A DNA stretch of 64,000 nt, from assembly GCF_032118995.1 (NCBI RefSeq), contig NC_092650.1, positions 28,436,501 to 28,500,500 on the forward strand, written 5' to 3'. The stretch comes from Asterias amurensis. Taxonomy: Eukaryota > Echinodermata > Asteroidea > Forcipulatida > Asteriidae. The notes under the pieces are model-generated. The model had not been told where the DNA came from. It worked only from the letters and a program-made list of their open reading frames with translations, and searched no databases. Position numbers and translations under genes: made by a program. Shown here piece after piece: positions 1 through 38,056 of the stretch. Positions within the stretch are counted from its first letter, which is position 1. The number at the start of each line of letters is the position of its first letter.

Positions 1-255
1 TCATACCATTGTTTATACTTGGCTTAAAAAGAGTTCACTGCGCAGAACACATCAAAAACTGATGGCCTTGGAAATAATGAACATGTACTAGGTTAAAGTT
101 CAACATGCATTTTCCTTTTGAATGATTTTGTCTGTGGGTTAACTTTGGTTTATCTTTGTTAGATATTCTGTTTTCTTTGTCACCCTTGGTTACAAAACAA
201 AACTGTATTTTTTTGCCAAAGATTAATAGTTTATTCTTCCTTATTTCCCTTGTAG

Positions 256-327
256 TCCAATGATGCTAAAGGATCTCAGAAGAAAAAGGCCAAGACCGGA
301 GGTAGTTCCTTCAAGAAACCACGATAA
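256..327 (+). CDS. 3'-terminal coding exon of an unidentified gene (partial)
   Basis: A pyrimidine-rich tract ending in TTGTAG precedes an open exon of 23 codons plus TAA. In the chosen frame it encodes a basic tail (SNDAKGSQKKKAKT, then GGSSFKKPR) resembling the lysine-rich C-termini of nuclear or nucleolar proteins. Bases 1-255 look like the last intron; the rest of the gene lies left of the window. A second frame is also open here, so the reading frame is an inference. The gene would be convergent with LRRC69. I do not recognise the protein and assign no function. Confidence 0.45.
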   Translation, partial: SNDAKGSQKKKAKTGGSSFKKPR

Positions 328-1012
328 GAGATGGATGAAATGGATATTTTTAGCAAACTTTTACTGGCTTTGGTCTTAGGCATAAGGTTTAAACATTTCC
401 TTTCAAACTTGCAATTTTTTATAAAAAAGTTAGCATGGTTGCGAGAGGCTGATGCAAGATCAAATGATCAATTAATTAATGTCACTGATTGGTAGCTCAA
501 AAGACATACAGTACATGTAATACCTTTACAAGACATACATGTATATCCCTCAAAGGCATTGTACATACATGTACATTATATATGAATACAAGTACATGAA
601 AGACTGTACATGTACGGCCTATAGGACACACCTCAATAACAGCTCAGTAATGCAGTTACAGGACATGTATCTGGAAGGGAGTAATTCATTTTATTTATGC
701 AAGGTAATTGACAAGATACTGCAACACATTTGCTCTGCACTGTATTTCAAATAACTTGTCCTAAAAATGTTACCGTGTCGGTCAAATGATATGAAGTGAT
801 GATAGTATTTCTCACAATGTTCAATTAATGTACAACACTAGTACTAGTTACAAAAATGGGCTTTTTTGAAATCCAACATTGATGTCTGATGAATGCTTTT
901 ATATGGTTTGATAGTCTAACAACGTTCACAGGCATCTGTTTTTCAAATAAGTGCTATATATTTTATTATCAACTGCTTTAAATTCTATGTTACAAATATA
1001 CAGTTCAATTTA
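328..1012. other. intergenic stretch, no gene seen
   Basis: This AT-rich sequence lies between the terminal exon at the left edge and the 3' end of LRRC69. It has several ACATGTAC-type short palindromes around 510-620. The short open frames have no family resemblance. It probably holds 3' UTR of the left-hand gene. Confidence 0.4.
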
Positions 1013-1111
1013 TGGAAAAGTTTCCGTATGGCGCCACCACTTTTTCATTCGATATGAAATAATATAGTATCTAATTTACCTCAAGTGGTGGCGCCATACG
1101 GAAAGTTATCC
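1013..1111. mobile_element. MITE, CCGTATGGCGCC family, copy A
   Basis: A short element whose ends are inverted repeats of TTTCCGTATGGCGCCACCAC (1021-1040, and reversed at 1085-1105), with an AT-rich centre. Two more copies lie at 7663-7790 and 7861-7997. It has no coding capacity, as expected for a non-autonomous DNA transposon. Confidence 0.75.
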
Positions 1112-1709
1112 CAATTTATTACAAATAATTACAAACTCAAACCTTGGAATAATTATTTGATCAGCTAATGTAATGTACTCTCTTAATTCAACATTACAAA
1201 CCATTTTGGACAAATTATACTGTAAATTAAGTTTTTATATTTACAAAATGGTATAAAAACTCCTTTTCAGTGAGAAAAAGAAGAATGGTATTCAAAGTCA
1301 AATAGTATTCAAGATTCAAAATTATTTCTTAATTAGAATTGTGTCGTTAATATTCACAATTTAAACTTGACCTTCTCCATGTTGAAATGCCATGCTACAT
1401 TTTTATAAGCTTGTATCAGACTCACTCTGATGAGAGTTTTAACAAGGTTCAAATATTTAAAATACAATCAGGAAGTTCAATTAGACTCGGCAGAATCCAT
1501 CAAAGGGTCTTACATAATCCAATGGAGCAGAACACAGTACTGTGATGGCGAGGGGTGGGGCAGGCAGGAATGTAATGACATATACAAATTCTATTATGGA
1601 GAGGGTCGGGGTAGGTGAGACTAGTCGGTAGTAGAAGGGGTTGGGCAACGGAAGGTCAAAGCTATTAGTAGTTGGTAGTGGGAGGGGTACAGCACGAGAG
1701 ACTAGTTAA

Positions 1710-2079
1710 ATACACTGGACACTATTGGTAATTGTCAAAGACCAGTCTTCTTACTTGATGTATCTCAACATTATCATAAAATAACAAACCTGTGAAAATT
1801 TGAGCTCAATTGGTTGTCAAAGTTGCGAGATAATAATGGAAGAAAAAACACCCTTGTCACACGAGTGTGTTACAGATGCTTGATTTCGAGACCTCAAAAT
1901 CTCTTTCTGAGGTCTTGAAATCAAATTTGTGGAAAATTACTTCTTTCTCGAAAACTATGTGACTTCAGAGGGAGCTGTTTCTCACAATGTTTCATACTAT
2001 CAACAGCTCCCCATTACTTGTTACCAAGTAAGGTTTTATGATAATCATTATTTTGAGTAATTACCAATAGTGTCAGTGG
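1710..2079 (+). mobile_element. MITE, GGACACTATTGGTAATTG family, copy 1
   Basis: It begins with CACTGGACACTATTGG and ends with the inverse, AATTACCAATAGTGTC. The interior shares recognisable blocks (ACACCCTTGTCACACGA; CTCCCCATTACT) with copies at 17250, 38057, 60074 and 60451. It is about 370 bp and has no coding capacity. It lies 3' of LRRC69. Confidence 0.8.
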
Positions 2080-2088
2080 AAGAGAGAA

Positions 2089-2365
2089 CTTGATGCTGTT
2101 CATGGGAATGCAAGCCCATAGAATTCTATGATAGAGAGGGTTGGGATAGGATAGACTTGTCAGAGGCGGGGTAGTAGGAGGGTGGGGCACAAGTGATACG
2201 AGTCGGAGGGTACGGGAAGTGGGAGAGGTTGGTGCTGTTCATGGGAATACAATAACCTAGAATTCCATGACGGAGAGGGTCAGGGCAGGCTGGTGAGACT
2301 AGTTGGAGGGTAGGGGTAGTGGAAACTTGGTGCTGTCAAGGGAATGCAATCCCATAGAATTCATG
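2089..2365. repeat. degenerate tandem copies of the LRRC69 stop-codon region
   Basis: The segment holding the LRRC69 stop and last codons (2331-2365, GGGAATGCAATCCCATAGAA) recurs in degenerate form near 2094 and 2231, each time followed by GA-rich GAGAGGGT/GTAGGGG filler. A weaker relative lies near 1550-1690. This is local duplication of a terminal exon into its own 3' flank. Confidence 0.6.
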
Positions 2366-3158
2366 CCCAGGTGTATTGAAGCATTTGTATGAGCAAAGCA
2401 ACGCACGGACTGGAATGCGGCCTGGGGAATTACTCAACTTTAGGTCCTGAAGATTATGCAAAGAGAAAAAAACAAAAACTTCATTTAAATACTAACAACC
2501 AAATGCCAAAATAGAATTAATATTTGTTATGTTTAATATGAACACAAGGTTGTCTTAAACTATTGCCTAGAACCCAGCAAGGTAATACTTACTTTATGCC
2601 CATCAACAAAGCGTACACACTCCAGCCAAGTATTGAGGAATGAAGAACCACACAGAGCACACTTGCTTGCTTGTGCTAACATATCTCGGATGTTGGGATA
2701 GTGACGAATTGCTCTGCGCATATAAGACCATCTGATGGGAGAAAATAGCAATCAAATTAAATGATGGCTTTAAAATATGTCAATTAAGACAAGTGTTTTT
2801 TAGAATTTGTTTTATATTTAGATCCTTAACAAAGGTGTCTTAATGTTTTTCTTCAATAAATAAGTATCTTTAGAATGAACTATTGTACTATTATGTGTTA
2901 TCCTATGCTACCTACACACAAGCTGAGTGAAGAAATGTTTCTTTTTTAATACAGTCAGTTTCAAGAATCAGTTGTAATTGTCTTGATAAGATGGGTTAAC
3001 TTTTAAAATCTCAACAACCCCAGACCAAGAGCACAGGCAACTACCTCCTTCCAACACTACTACATAACATTCTGAAATGTAAGTGTGGCAGTTGTGGGTT
3101 GTTTCAGCAATTAAACATCAGCCCCCCCCCCCCCCACAAAAAAAAAAAACAATAAAAA

Positions 3159-3211
<53 letters not shown>

Positions 3212-6200
3212 ACAAATAAATAAAATACAGATACATGTGTTTGGCTTTTCATGGGTACTCGAGTGTGAGCAATCTGCCCAATCAAGACATTTGACTATAG
3301 TTGGTCATGATTAAACAATGTAGAATAGTCAGTTATCTAAAGTGAAAATATTCAACATGAATGATTATTTAGCATGACAATTCATCTGTGCTGGTAATTT
3401 GATACAATTTTCTGTTTAACTTTTGTTCACAACACTGAAATCCAGGGTCATCCTGCTGATATAGACTGGAGTTTCGGTCGAGGTTTGGAAATATTTCCAG
3501 TATTATGATCAAAGTTAAACAGGAAATTGAATGAATGTTTCTAGACTAAAAAGTACAGGTAGAAAGAAAAAAAAGATGTGTGGTGAAATCATCACTAATT
3601 CTAAGAAAAGATTGTGCATCATGAAGTATTTGATGAGTGCCGTTGCGCTCAGTGCAGAAATGTGATTGCCATTGAGTCCATGCAAACTTACGCTGGGTTT
3701 TCCTCATAGAATACTTTGTCCCCATATTTCACCATCTTACGTCTTTAGGAAATGTTTGAAGTGGAAGCATGCAAAGTATTTAGATAAGCAAGTATATCAA
3801 GTTATCAGTAAGATATTTGAAAACTAAAAATATTTGCAGTAATAACATTTTATGGAATTATTTGAAGAACACAAGATTTAGGTTAACAGAACAAAACAGA
3901 TTTGAAATCGTTAAAAACAAGATTAAAACATTAATTTTACTATCTAGCAAAGGTAAGGGTTTTAGCGATGTTTTCACAATGATAAAAACCATATGATAAT
4001 GTCACAGTTGTGTGGAGTACCAACCACTCTGGCAAATGAAGCAAGGTGTTATAAGAAATAGTTAACAGAGACTAAAATCAGCTTGTTAAATTAATCCAGC
4101 AACAACAGAAACAAACATCAGCTTCAACAAATTGAAGCAACAAAAAAACCTCAACAAATTAATACTAAAACATTATTGAGGTTAACATAGACTAAAATTA
4201 ACTTGTAAAAAGCAACAACAACATATTGATATTAAAACCTTATGGGGTTAACAGAAGCAAACATTAGATTCTAAAAAACAAACAGCAACAAATTCAAACC
4301 TTTTGAGGTTAACAGAAACACAAATCAGTTTGTAAAGAGCAACAACACATTAATTCTAACTCGCAAACATTTTAAATAGCAAAGGTATGAGACCTGGAGA
4401 TAGTTAAGTATTTCAATCATAAAAAAAACACTTGTTCCTTGACCCCCTCATTCTTGCTTTCCCAAATGACGCTTTAAATAAAATGACTGATTGGTTTGAT
4501 ACATTAAACACTGAGCCCCCCTCCCACTCACCCATTTATGTTTGTTGCCACCGTTCGACTGTCACCAAATGAAGATGTCTGGTTATGCCAGTGTTTGGAT
4601 GCAAGCTCAAGAATTAAAGGAGTGAACTGATATTCTTAAATAAAGATGCAGTTATTCATTGACATCTTACCTGTCTTTAAGTTCTTTCATGATGTACCGT
4701 GCACTGATTTCCTGAAAAACAGCAGATAAGGATAAATTAGTTCTAAAATTAATCTACCCTTTTCAAGTTTTAAAGAACACTTTGCCAGAAGAAACATATT
4801 TTTGACAACTTTACTCTCATCATTATTATAACAAAAACGATTCTACTGTATGTTCAAGAATACCTTTAAAGTGAGAATCTCTTCTTCTTGTATAGAATGT
4901 ACTGGTAATGCATCTAGCAATGGATTCTCTTCACTATACAGCTCCTTTAATGGAAGTTTATGCATCTATCAAGAAGAAACGGAAATTAGCCTCACGTTAG
5001 ACTGGAGTGGAAAGTTATATGCAGGGAAGGGATTATTAACAAAATATCGAGGGGTCTCTTTAATTAATCAAAAGAAAAAGGTACCTTCGTCAAATATACC
5101 AATATTGCAAACATCAAAAAGTTTACAGATATCACAGGCATGCTGTCAAGAGTCTGTATTCTTTTACCGACTGTCCTCTTATTTTGGGTTTTGAAAATAT
5201 TGACTTTCTTTCATTCGTGGACACATCGACCCATTTAATGTCAACTTTGAATCATCTGAAATTGAAAAGGAAAAAAAAAAAACCAGGGTATACCGGTAGC
5301 TGAAATGTAAAAAAGATTGAAAAATTGCCGTAAAAACAAATTTTTAATGAACAAAAAATCCTAGAATAATCCTGACTTACTTCAGTAGGAAATATCCTGA
5401 TCTCATTTGCAGCTACATCAACAATCTCAAGATGGATTAACTTCCCTAATCCTTCTGGAAGCTCCTTGATCTTATTCTTCTGTATGTGTAACCGGCTAAG
5501 CTTGACAAGGAAACCAATCTCTAATGGCAGAGAAGTTAACTGGTTTCCTGCAGCATGGAACTCCGTCAGCTTACTAAGAGCACACATCTCAGATGGGAGG
5601 CTAGTTAACTGGTTGCCATCAAGGCTAAGGTATTGCAGACTTACTAACCTGAATGAAGATTTAGAAAGCTATAAATCTTTAAAGATCAAATATTCTGCAA
5701 AACAATTCTTATCAATGGCAGAAATTATTATATTAAATAATCTGTTTTCAAACTGCTTTCCAACCAAAATCACCAACATCTAATTTGGTTGAAATGAAAT
5801 TGTTTAAAGTCCCTAGAACTGTTCATTGTTGTTGCTTTTATGCACTAGGAATGACATGTTCTCCACTCTGAAGCTGTCTGGAGGAGGGTTACATTATCGC
5901 AAATATCCCTAGAACTGTTCATTGTTGTTGCTTTTATGCACTAGGAATGACATGTTCTCCAATCTGAAGCTGTCTGGAGGAGGGTTACATTATCGCAAAT
6001 ATCTCTCAAGCACTTACCTGTTGATTGCCGAAGGAACTGTTTTTATTTGATTGTTGTTCAAGTTCAAGAAGGTCAAATTTCTGAGGTCACCTGTAAGATT
6101 TTGAGAAAATTATTAAAATTTAACTGGCCAATTGTTTGCATGTTTTAAAAATACTTAAGCAATAAAACAAAATACATTGTTATTAAAATAACAATGTATT

Positions 6201-8292
6201 TTGTTTTATTGATTAGGAAAAATAATGAAATATAAAAAACAGAAAAGGAATACTGACCTAAAATCTTGGCATCTATAGATTTGATCTGGTTGCCAAATAA
6301 ATGCAGTTTCTCAAGTGAGTGAAGTGTGGCAAGATGTTCTGGAAGTTCCTCAAAGCAGTTATTTCCAAGATTCAAAACAGTCAACTAGAGTTTATCAAGA
6401 AAGAATATCTATTATACAAGATAACATTCTTAGTTAGGTAATTTTGACATTCAACATTTACACATTTGAACTACTTAGTAGTACTACTAGACTTGATTTA
6501 ACGGATGTGCAATAGCTTTTTCTTGCTTTTTCAACCATCTTTAACCCCACAACCCAAATACTATTTAGGCCTATTCAATTAAACCCATACATGACTATAA
6601 TACAACGCACTCCCTCAGAGCTACAATCACGGCCACAATGCTTGGGCCACCCATTCCTAATGTAATATAAAACAATTCCATGTGCACTTCCCATTCACAT
6701 TAAAACATTTGTCCCCCGCCCCCCTGCTCAATGTTGACTGTAACTCAGAACACAATCGGCAATTGGAACCAACATTGAAAGGGGGCAGGGGGGCCCCACA
6801 AGATATGGTCGAGATTGTAGCTTTGGATGCTATTTAAATCAAAAGCCACTGGAACTGCTATTGCTACTAGTGCTAGCAACACATTAACTGCTGCCTAAGC
6901 AAATGGACTGATACTTGTGATAGATATAGCTTATAGGCCTACTCAAATTTCAAACAAAAAAATCTGAACTGACTGAGTACCTGAAATTGAAAAATCAAAT
7001 CACACAGGAGAGGAGATCTTTGATTTTGATCGAGTGAGACTGACTGAGGGGGTGTAAAATTATACTGTAGTGTGTCTGTGCATAGAGAGAAAAAGGACCG
7101 GGGAGGAGTAAGAACTGCAACGACAACTTTTAAGACCTTCAATGGCCCTTTGTGCACACTGAATGCGAAACTTCACTGGCAATCGGGAAACTTGCTGCAG
7201 CGATACCGAAAACTGGAGTAAACAATTGCCAAACACATGGATAACACCACATGCGCAGTGGTTCACAGTAGGCCATACTCGATCATGGTAACATCCAACG
7301 TATGCGCATAGAAAAGTCAAATCAAATGGTGTATTCGGCAAAATAATTTGCAAATTTTTAGAAAGTTAGGCATATTTCTTCAAAACCGCGCGATAAACCT
7401 ACAAAGCTATATAGTATTAATATTTCATATTTATCGATAATCAATATTCCTAGAGGTTTTGAGTGTCGTGAAATAGCTTAAATTTAACATCAGAAGTACG
7501 TGCAAATAGTGAGACGTGTCACAAAGATTGCCCAAAACGGCCAGTTGTGCAATGATCACGCAAAAAAAACAGTATTTTTTCCCCCTTTTCGCCTCAGCCA
7601 GTGCTCAGGCAATCTTTTCAAAGAACTGTAGTCAGGTTTGGTAGGCTAATCAATATGTTTTGTGGGATAACTTTCCGTATGGCGCCACCACTTTACCACT
7701 AATTTTTACAAAAAGGGATATCTCTTTGAGGTAAAATATATATAAAAAGTATATTATTTCATATCGAATGAATAAGTGGTGGTGCCATAAATATTAAAAC
7801 CATACCATACCATGGAGTAACCATGTGATATGGAAATATTTCCAAACAAACTGAGATTTTGGAAAAGTTTCCGTATAGATAGCGCCACCACTTTTTCATT
7901 TGATATGAAATAATATAGTATCTAATTTACCTCAATGAGATATCCCTTTTCGTAAAAAATGAGTGAAAAGGTGGTGGCGCCATACGGAAAGTTATCCGAA
8001 AACAACATTTCAACTCTGTTGTGATACAAGGAAATTTGCCGTTTTATGCGCCCTCATGCGGTAAAATATCAAATCTGATAATTAAATTAGAATTAGATTT
8101 TGTTTAAGTTTTTACCTTTACTAAACCGCTTATTTCTCGCGGAAGATCACGTAATTTATTATTTTTCAGCTGGAAGTTGGTCACACAGGAAAGCCTCCCA
8201 ATTGCTTTTGGTACTTGATTCAAATTTTTACTCGACAAATTGAGGTTTTTTGGCTGTCCTTTTAGAGCTCGGAGAAGCAAAGTATCTGCCAT
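2336..8292 (-). CDS. LRRC69: leucine-rich repeat-containing protein 69, complete
   Basis: Nine coding exons on the minus strand, in transcript order: 8292-8116, 6384-6258, 6090-6018, 5648-5381, 4965-4864, 4711-4671, 3742-3692, 2731-2593, 2446-2336. They total 1089 nt (362 aa; human LRRC69 is of similar length). All junctions are GT-AG and all phases agree. The protein starts MADTLLLRALKG, followed by about nine leucine-rich repeats (for example LTVLNLGNNCFEELPEHL; LQYLSLDGNQLTSLP) to roughly residue 230, then a helical linker. The C-terminal module has cysteines at 304, 307 (CALC), 318 (LECVRFV), 344 and 348 (CSYKC) and ends GHEFYGIAFP. LECVRFV and SYKCF are hallmarks I recall from vertebrate LRRC69. 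Its molecular function is not established. The 51-nt exon 7 is small but keeps frame. The gene is divergent from DHX38. Confidence 0.93.
2732..3691. repeat. LRRC69 intron with poly-C and (AAAT)n microsatellite
   Basis: The intron between LRRC69 exons 7 and 8. It contains a C run at 3123-3135, an A run, then (AAAT)n to about 3222. Nothing coding is seen elsewhere in it. Confidence 0.8.
4058..4370. repeat. degenerate tandem repeat in LRRC69 intron
   Basis: About five diverged units of roughly 55-60 bp share the order GGTTAACAGA, ACTAAAAT, CTTGTAAA, AGCAACAACA, ATTAATA. It lies between the 51-nt and 41-nt exons and has no coding signal. Confidence 0.6.
5811..6002. repeat. two tandem 96-bp copies in LRRC69 intron
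   Basis: The block starting CCCTAGAACTGTTCATTG is repeated head to tail with period 96 (5811 and 5907). The copies are nearly identical, so the duplication is recent. It ends just before the exon at 6018-6090. Confidence 0.85.
6160..6211. repeat. perfect 24-bp-arm hairpin in LRRC69 intron 2
   Basis: Two 24-nt arms (CAATAAAACAAAATACATTG extended by TTAT, and its exact inverse) flank a 4-nt loop, TAAA. It lies 46 bp beyond the donor of the LRRC69 exon at 6258-6384. It may be a tiny foldback element or an RNA hairpin. Confidence 0.8.
7663..7790. mobile_element. MITE, CCGTATGGCGCC family, copy B
   Basis: The left end GGATAACTTTCCGTATGGCG is intact. The right end is decayed (GTGGTGGTGCCATAA). 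The AT-rich centre is in reverse order relative to copies A and C. It lies in LRRC69 intron 1. Confidence 0.75.
7861..7997. mobile_element. MITE, CCGTATGGCGCC family, copy C
   Basis: The left end reads AGTTTCCGTATAGATAGCGC, a terminal repeat with a small insertion. The right end is intact: GTGGTGGCGCCATACGGAAA then GTTATCC. It lies 70 bp downstream of copy B, in LRRC69 intron 1. Confidence 0.75.
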
Positions 8293-8545
8293 TTTTGTTT
8301 TTAGAAATGTTGGTTGCTATAAACGTAGTCAGATCCTTTCCACAACAACACATTACGTAGCTGCTTGTTATGAAACGGGACCCAGACTTTAGACGAAGTA
8401 TGAAGAGCGCCACCAAGAGACGAATCAATGTTTCCGCACTGAAAACGTTTTGCCCGTAGTAAACGTGATGATGCCTTCTTTCTTTCTTCAGAACGACACT
8501 TATTGCTTAGCGAATCATGAAATAGGAACCATTTAGAAGGTAAGT
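8293..8545. promoter_or_regulatory. putative bidirectional promoter of LRRC69 and DHX38, with candidate DHX38 5' UTR donor
   Basis: The stretch directly upstream of the LRRC69 ATG is clearly richer in CpG than its surroundings. On the plus strand it contains TTTAGAAG followed by GTAAGT at 8540, a consensus 5' splice site with no plus-strand coding frame behind it. I infer that a non-coding first exon of DHX38 ends at 8539 and splices to an acceptor just upstream of 10405, such as CTTCCAG near 10334. The transcription start sites are not determined. Confidence 0.45.
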
Positions 8546-8845
8546 CAAGCCTAGAAGATAGACTGTAAGAAATTGTGAGGAAATTAAACTAAAAAAAAGT
8601 ATTGTAGAAAACCCCATGATTTTTAAACTATCCTGGTGTCATCATGTGTTTTCAGTAGGATAACAGGAAAATTGTTCACAATCAAAAACTAAATATTTTT
8701 TTTTCAAATCATCTATCCAATTTTTTAACAATAATGCTTTCATTTCATGGTGTGTTGAGATTTTTAAAGTTTTGGTTTTACGTTGCGAGAGACAGTCTGC
8801 CATTTACAGTGCTTATACTATGCATGCACGACATTTGAGGGGTGT

Positions 8846-9650
8846 CACTATATACCGGAAAACACTGGAAATTACCGGAAAATACAAGAAAAATACCGGA
8901 AAACACCGGAAAACTACCGGAAAACTACCGGAAAATACTGGAAAAATACCGGAAAACACCAGAAAATACCAGAAAACACCGGAAAATACCAGAAAATACC
9001 GGAAAACCCCATGAAGTTACAAGAAAATAACTCAAAATTCAAGCGACATACCTGAAATTACCAAAAACTGATGAAAATGTTGGGCGCGATCGGTCAATCT
9101 GCGCGATCAACCGATCGCGCTGTGCTATTTTTTAACCAGAAAAAAACTTCACTTGCACGGAAACCTACTAAAAGCCGACAACAAGCCGACAACAAGTCGA
9201 CAACGCCGACAACAAGACCAGAGCGCCGCCAACACGCCGCCAACAAGTTTTAAATACCTCCAAAATGGCCAATAAACCATAGTAGGTTTCCGTGCAAGTG
9301 AAGTTTTTTTCTGGTTAAAAAATAGCACAGCGCGATCGGTTGATCGCGCATATAGTTCTAATATATCTATGGTTTATTGGCCATTTTGGAGGTATTTAAA
9401 ACTTGTTGGCGGCGTGTTGGCGGTGCTCTGGTCTTGTTGTCGGCGTTGTCGGCTTGTTGTCGGCTTTTAGTAGGACCGCGTTTTGAGAATTATTATTTGC
9501 TGGTGTTTTCCGGTAACTTTCCGGTATTTTCCGGTAGCTTTCCGGTAGTTTTCAGATGTTTTCCGGTGTTTTCCGGTAGTTTCCGGTGTTTTCTGGTAGT
9601 TTTCCGGTGTTTTCCGGTAATTTCCGGTATTTTCTGGTATATAGTGTCAC
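8846..9650. mobile_element. foldback element with mirrored ACCGGAAAA arrays
   Basis: The outer ends are inverted: GTCACTATATACCGGAAAA at the left and TTTTCTGGTATATAGTGTCA at the right. Each arm is a short tandem array, ACCGGAAAAC/T on the left and TTTTCCGGT on the right. Inside are further nested inverted blocks (GCGCGATCAACCGATCGCGC; AACCAGAAAAAAACTTCACT; CCGACAACAAG repeats) present in both orientations. No transposase frame is visible. The element would sit in the inferred DHX38 5' UTR intron. Confidence 0.8.
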
Positions 9651-9659
9651 CGCATTGGA

Positions 9660-10386
9660 GCAACGTCATATGTTTTCACACCTTTCATTGGTTGGTATTT
9701 TATTGAATATTCAGAAGCTAGTATGGCGTGCAAAATAAATCAAAAATATTATTCAATTACTACTTAGCAAATTTAATTACATTTTTGTCCTAAGACATTA
9801 TGGCTACTATATTATTAGAATTAGGCAGTTTCATCAAGTTGATTTCACGTGTACCAAAACACACACACACACAGCCCCGAAAATTTGTTGTACAACTCAC
9901 AACTATAAGACTTGACAGCAGGCAGGAGCATTCTCTCCTCGTGCTTACATTTCAAATTTTTTTGAAATCGGATGAATAGTTTCAGTAACAGGGGTAATTG
10001 ACAGGTGATCCTGGACATATTGAGTGTATATTTGTAAAGTGTGGTGGTAGTTTCAGTGGTAGAATCATTTTTCATGATATATCATGATATGACTATGAAT
10101 GTGTGAATGGGAAAGTTGAACCAAGGAGGATCTTCCTCCATGGTTGAATTGAATGTCAATGAACAGTGCATGTGATAATTATAGAGGGTTAGGATTGCAA
10201 CCATTGCTTTGCCCTGCTACTGACTGCTTAGAACTTTTGAAAAGTGGTGAGTTTTTAAATGTTATAATTAATACTACATATATTTTATCAAAATAAATCT
10301 ATTTTCTTCCAAACAACACTAGAATTCTTCCAGCAGACAGATTCTACTTAAAGTGCTGATTCTGTGTGAAAGTTTTTAGTGATCAA
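9660..10386. other. upstream flank or 5' UTR intron of DHX38
   Basis: AT-rich sequence without a recognisable gene. Possible 3' splice sites for the inferred 5' UTR intron lie near 10311 (CACTAG) and 10334 (CTTCCAG). A short (CA)n run lies near 9860. Confidence 0.4.
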
Positions 10387-10401
10387 ATGCTGATTTACTG
10401 A
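10387..10401 (+). promoter_or_regulatory. five-codon upstream ORF before the DHX38 start
   Basis: ATG CTG ATT TAC TGA ends three bases before the inferred DHX38 initiator ATG at 10405. If it is in the mature leader, it could modulate initiation. It has no other support. Confidence 0.3.
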
Positions 10402-10404
10402 AGG

Positions 10405-36974
<26,570 letters not shown>

Positions 36975-38056
36975 ATGTCAGTCTTCAATACCTGGCACCA
37001 GTTATCATGACCTTTGAACTTTGACCCTTATGCTTTGATTGTCATTGAACAGTGAACTGTAGGCTTTCCTTTAACCATGAACTGTTGTTGTTCAGTGCAT
37101 TATTTACATTAATGCATCAAATGAGGACATTAACTGAATTTTGCAACCTAGCAACAAGATACTTCATTACTGCAGTATTTTTAAGGGTTACTTAGAATTG
37201 AAGCATTTTTATAGCTTTTGTAAATAGAGCCACTGAATGATCAAGACTGTTACATTTTATGGGAAAACAAGAAGAAACTCAAAAATAAGGAAGTAGAGTA
37301 AACCTGATCCTCTAAATAACAGTTTGTATTTAATACGATATGAAGATGAAATTACAACATTCTCTATATCTACTCAATCTAAGAACTTCTATGTGATCAG
37401 TTAACTCAGTCAGTACTGTACAACATCACAAATTACTGCTTATCTTTAGTCTTCAGTTAATACAGATGTTATTACTGTGTGGATCCCTTGCACTTTGAGA
37501 TTGATCTTAACTGTCAATCAATCTTTATTGCTAATCGAAGAGTTGTATGTCACAATACAAGTGTCAATTCATATTAAGATGGATCATAGTGCTATGTGAG
37601 ATGATCAAGGTAATGATGTGAGGTAAACCAAGCGTATCATGTGCATCAGTTTGAATTGGAGCAGTAAATGTACCAAAGGATCATAACATCAAGCTCTTCA
37701 TTCAAGAGTAGACCATTTCTTCATGCAGGTTCAGTTAATTAACCAGGAACCAATTTCATTGACTTGTTTATATAGGGGTGATATCTTTGTACTTTGTATC
37801 CAGTTAAACCCAATTATAAACCCTTTTATCGCATGACAGAGGAATATGGAAGAAACTGTCAACATATAAATCAGGTTAGTAAGTTGGTGCACCAGTTAAA
37901 CCCAAGTTTCATTTTATCACATGACAGAGAGAAATAAACCAAGCTGTCAGCATTTACATTCCATGTTGTTGATCATGATTTCATTTCTACTTCCTGTACG
38001 AGTCAGATATCTGCAAGGTTCTACTTGTCATCCTATTATTCAAATAATCCACTGTT
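36975..38056 (+). other. probable DHX38 3' UTR and flank
   Basis: Non-coding sequence after the DHX38 stop. The first canonical AATAAA noted is at 37933-37938, giving a 3' UTR of about 1 kb if used. A degenerate duplication with CAGTTAAACCCAA occurs at 37801 and 37895. Confidence 0.35.

Noticed and set aside
8772..9055. Frames rich in ENTGK/RKTPENT
   Set aside because: Translations of the ACCGGAAAA arrays at the end of the foldback element.
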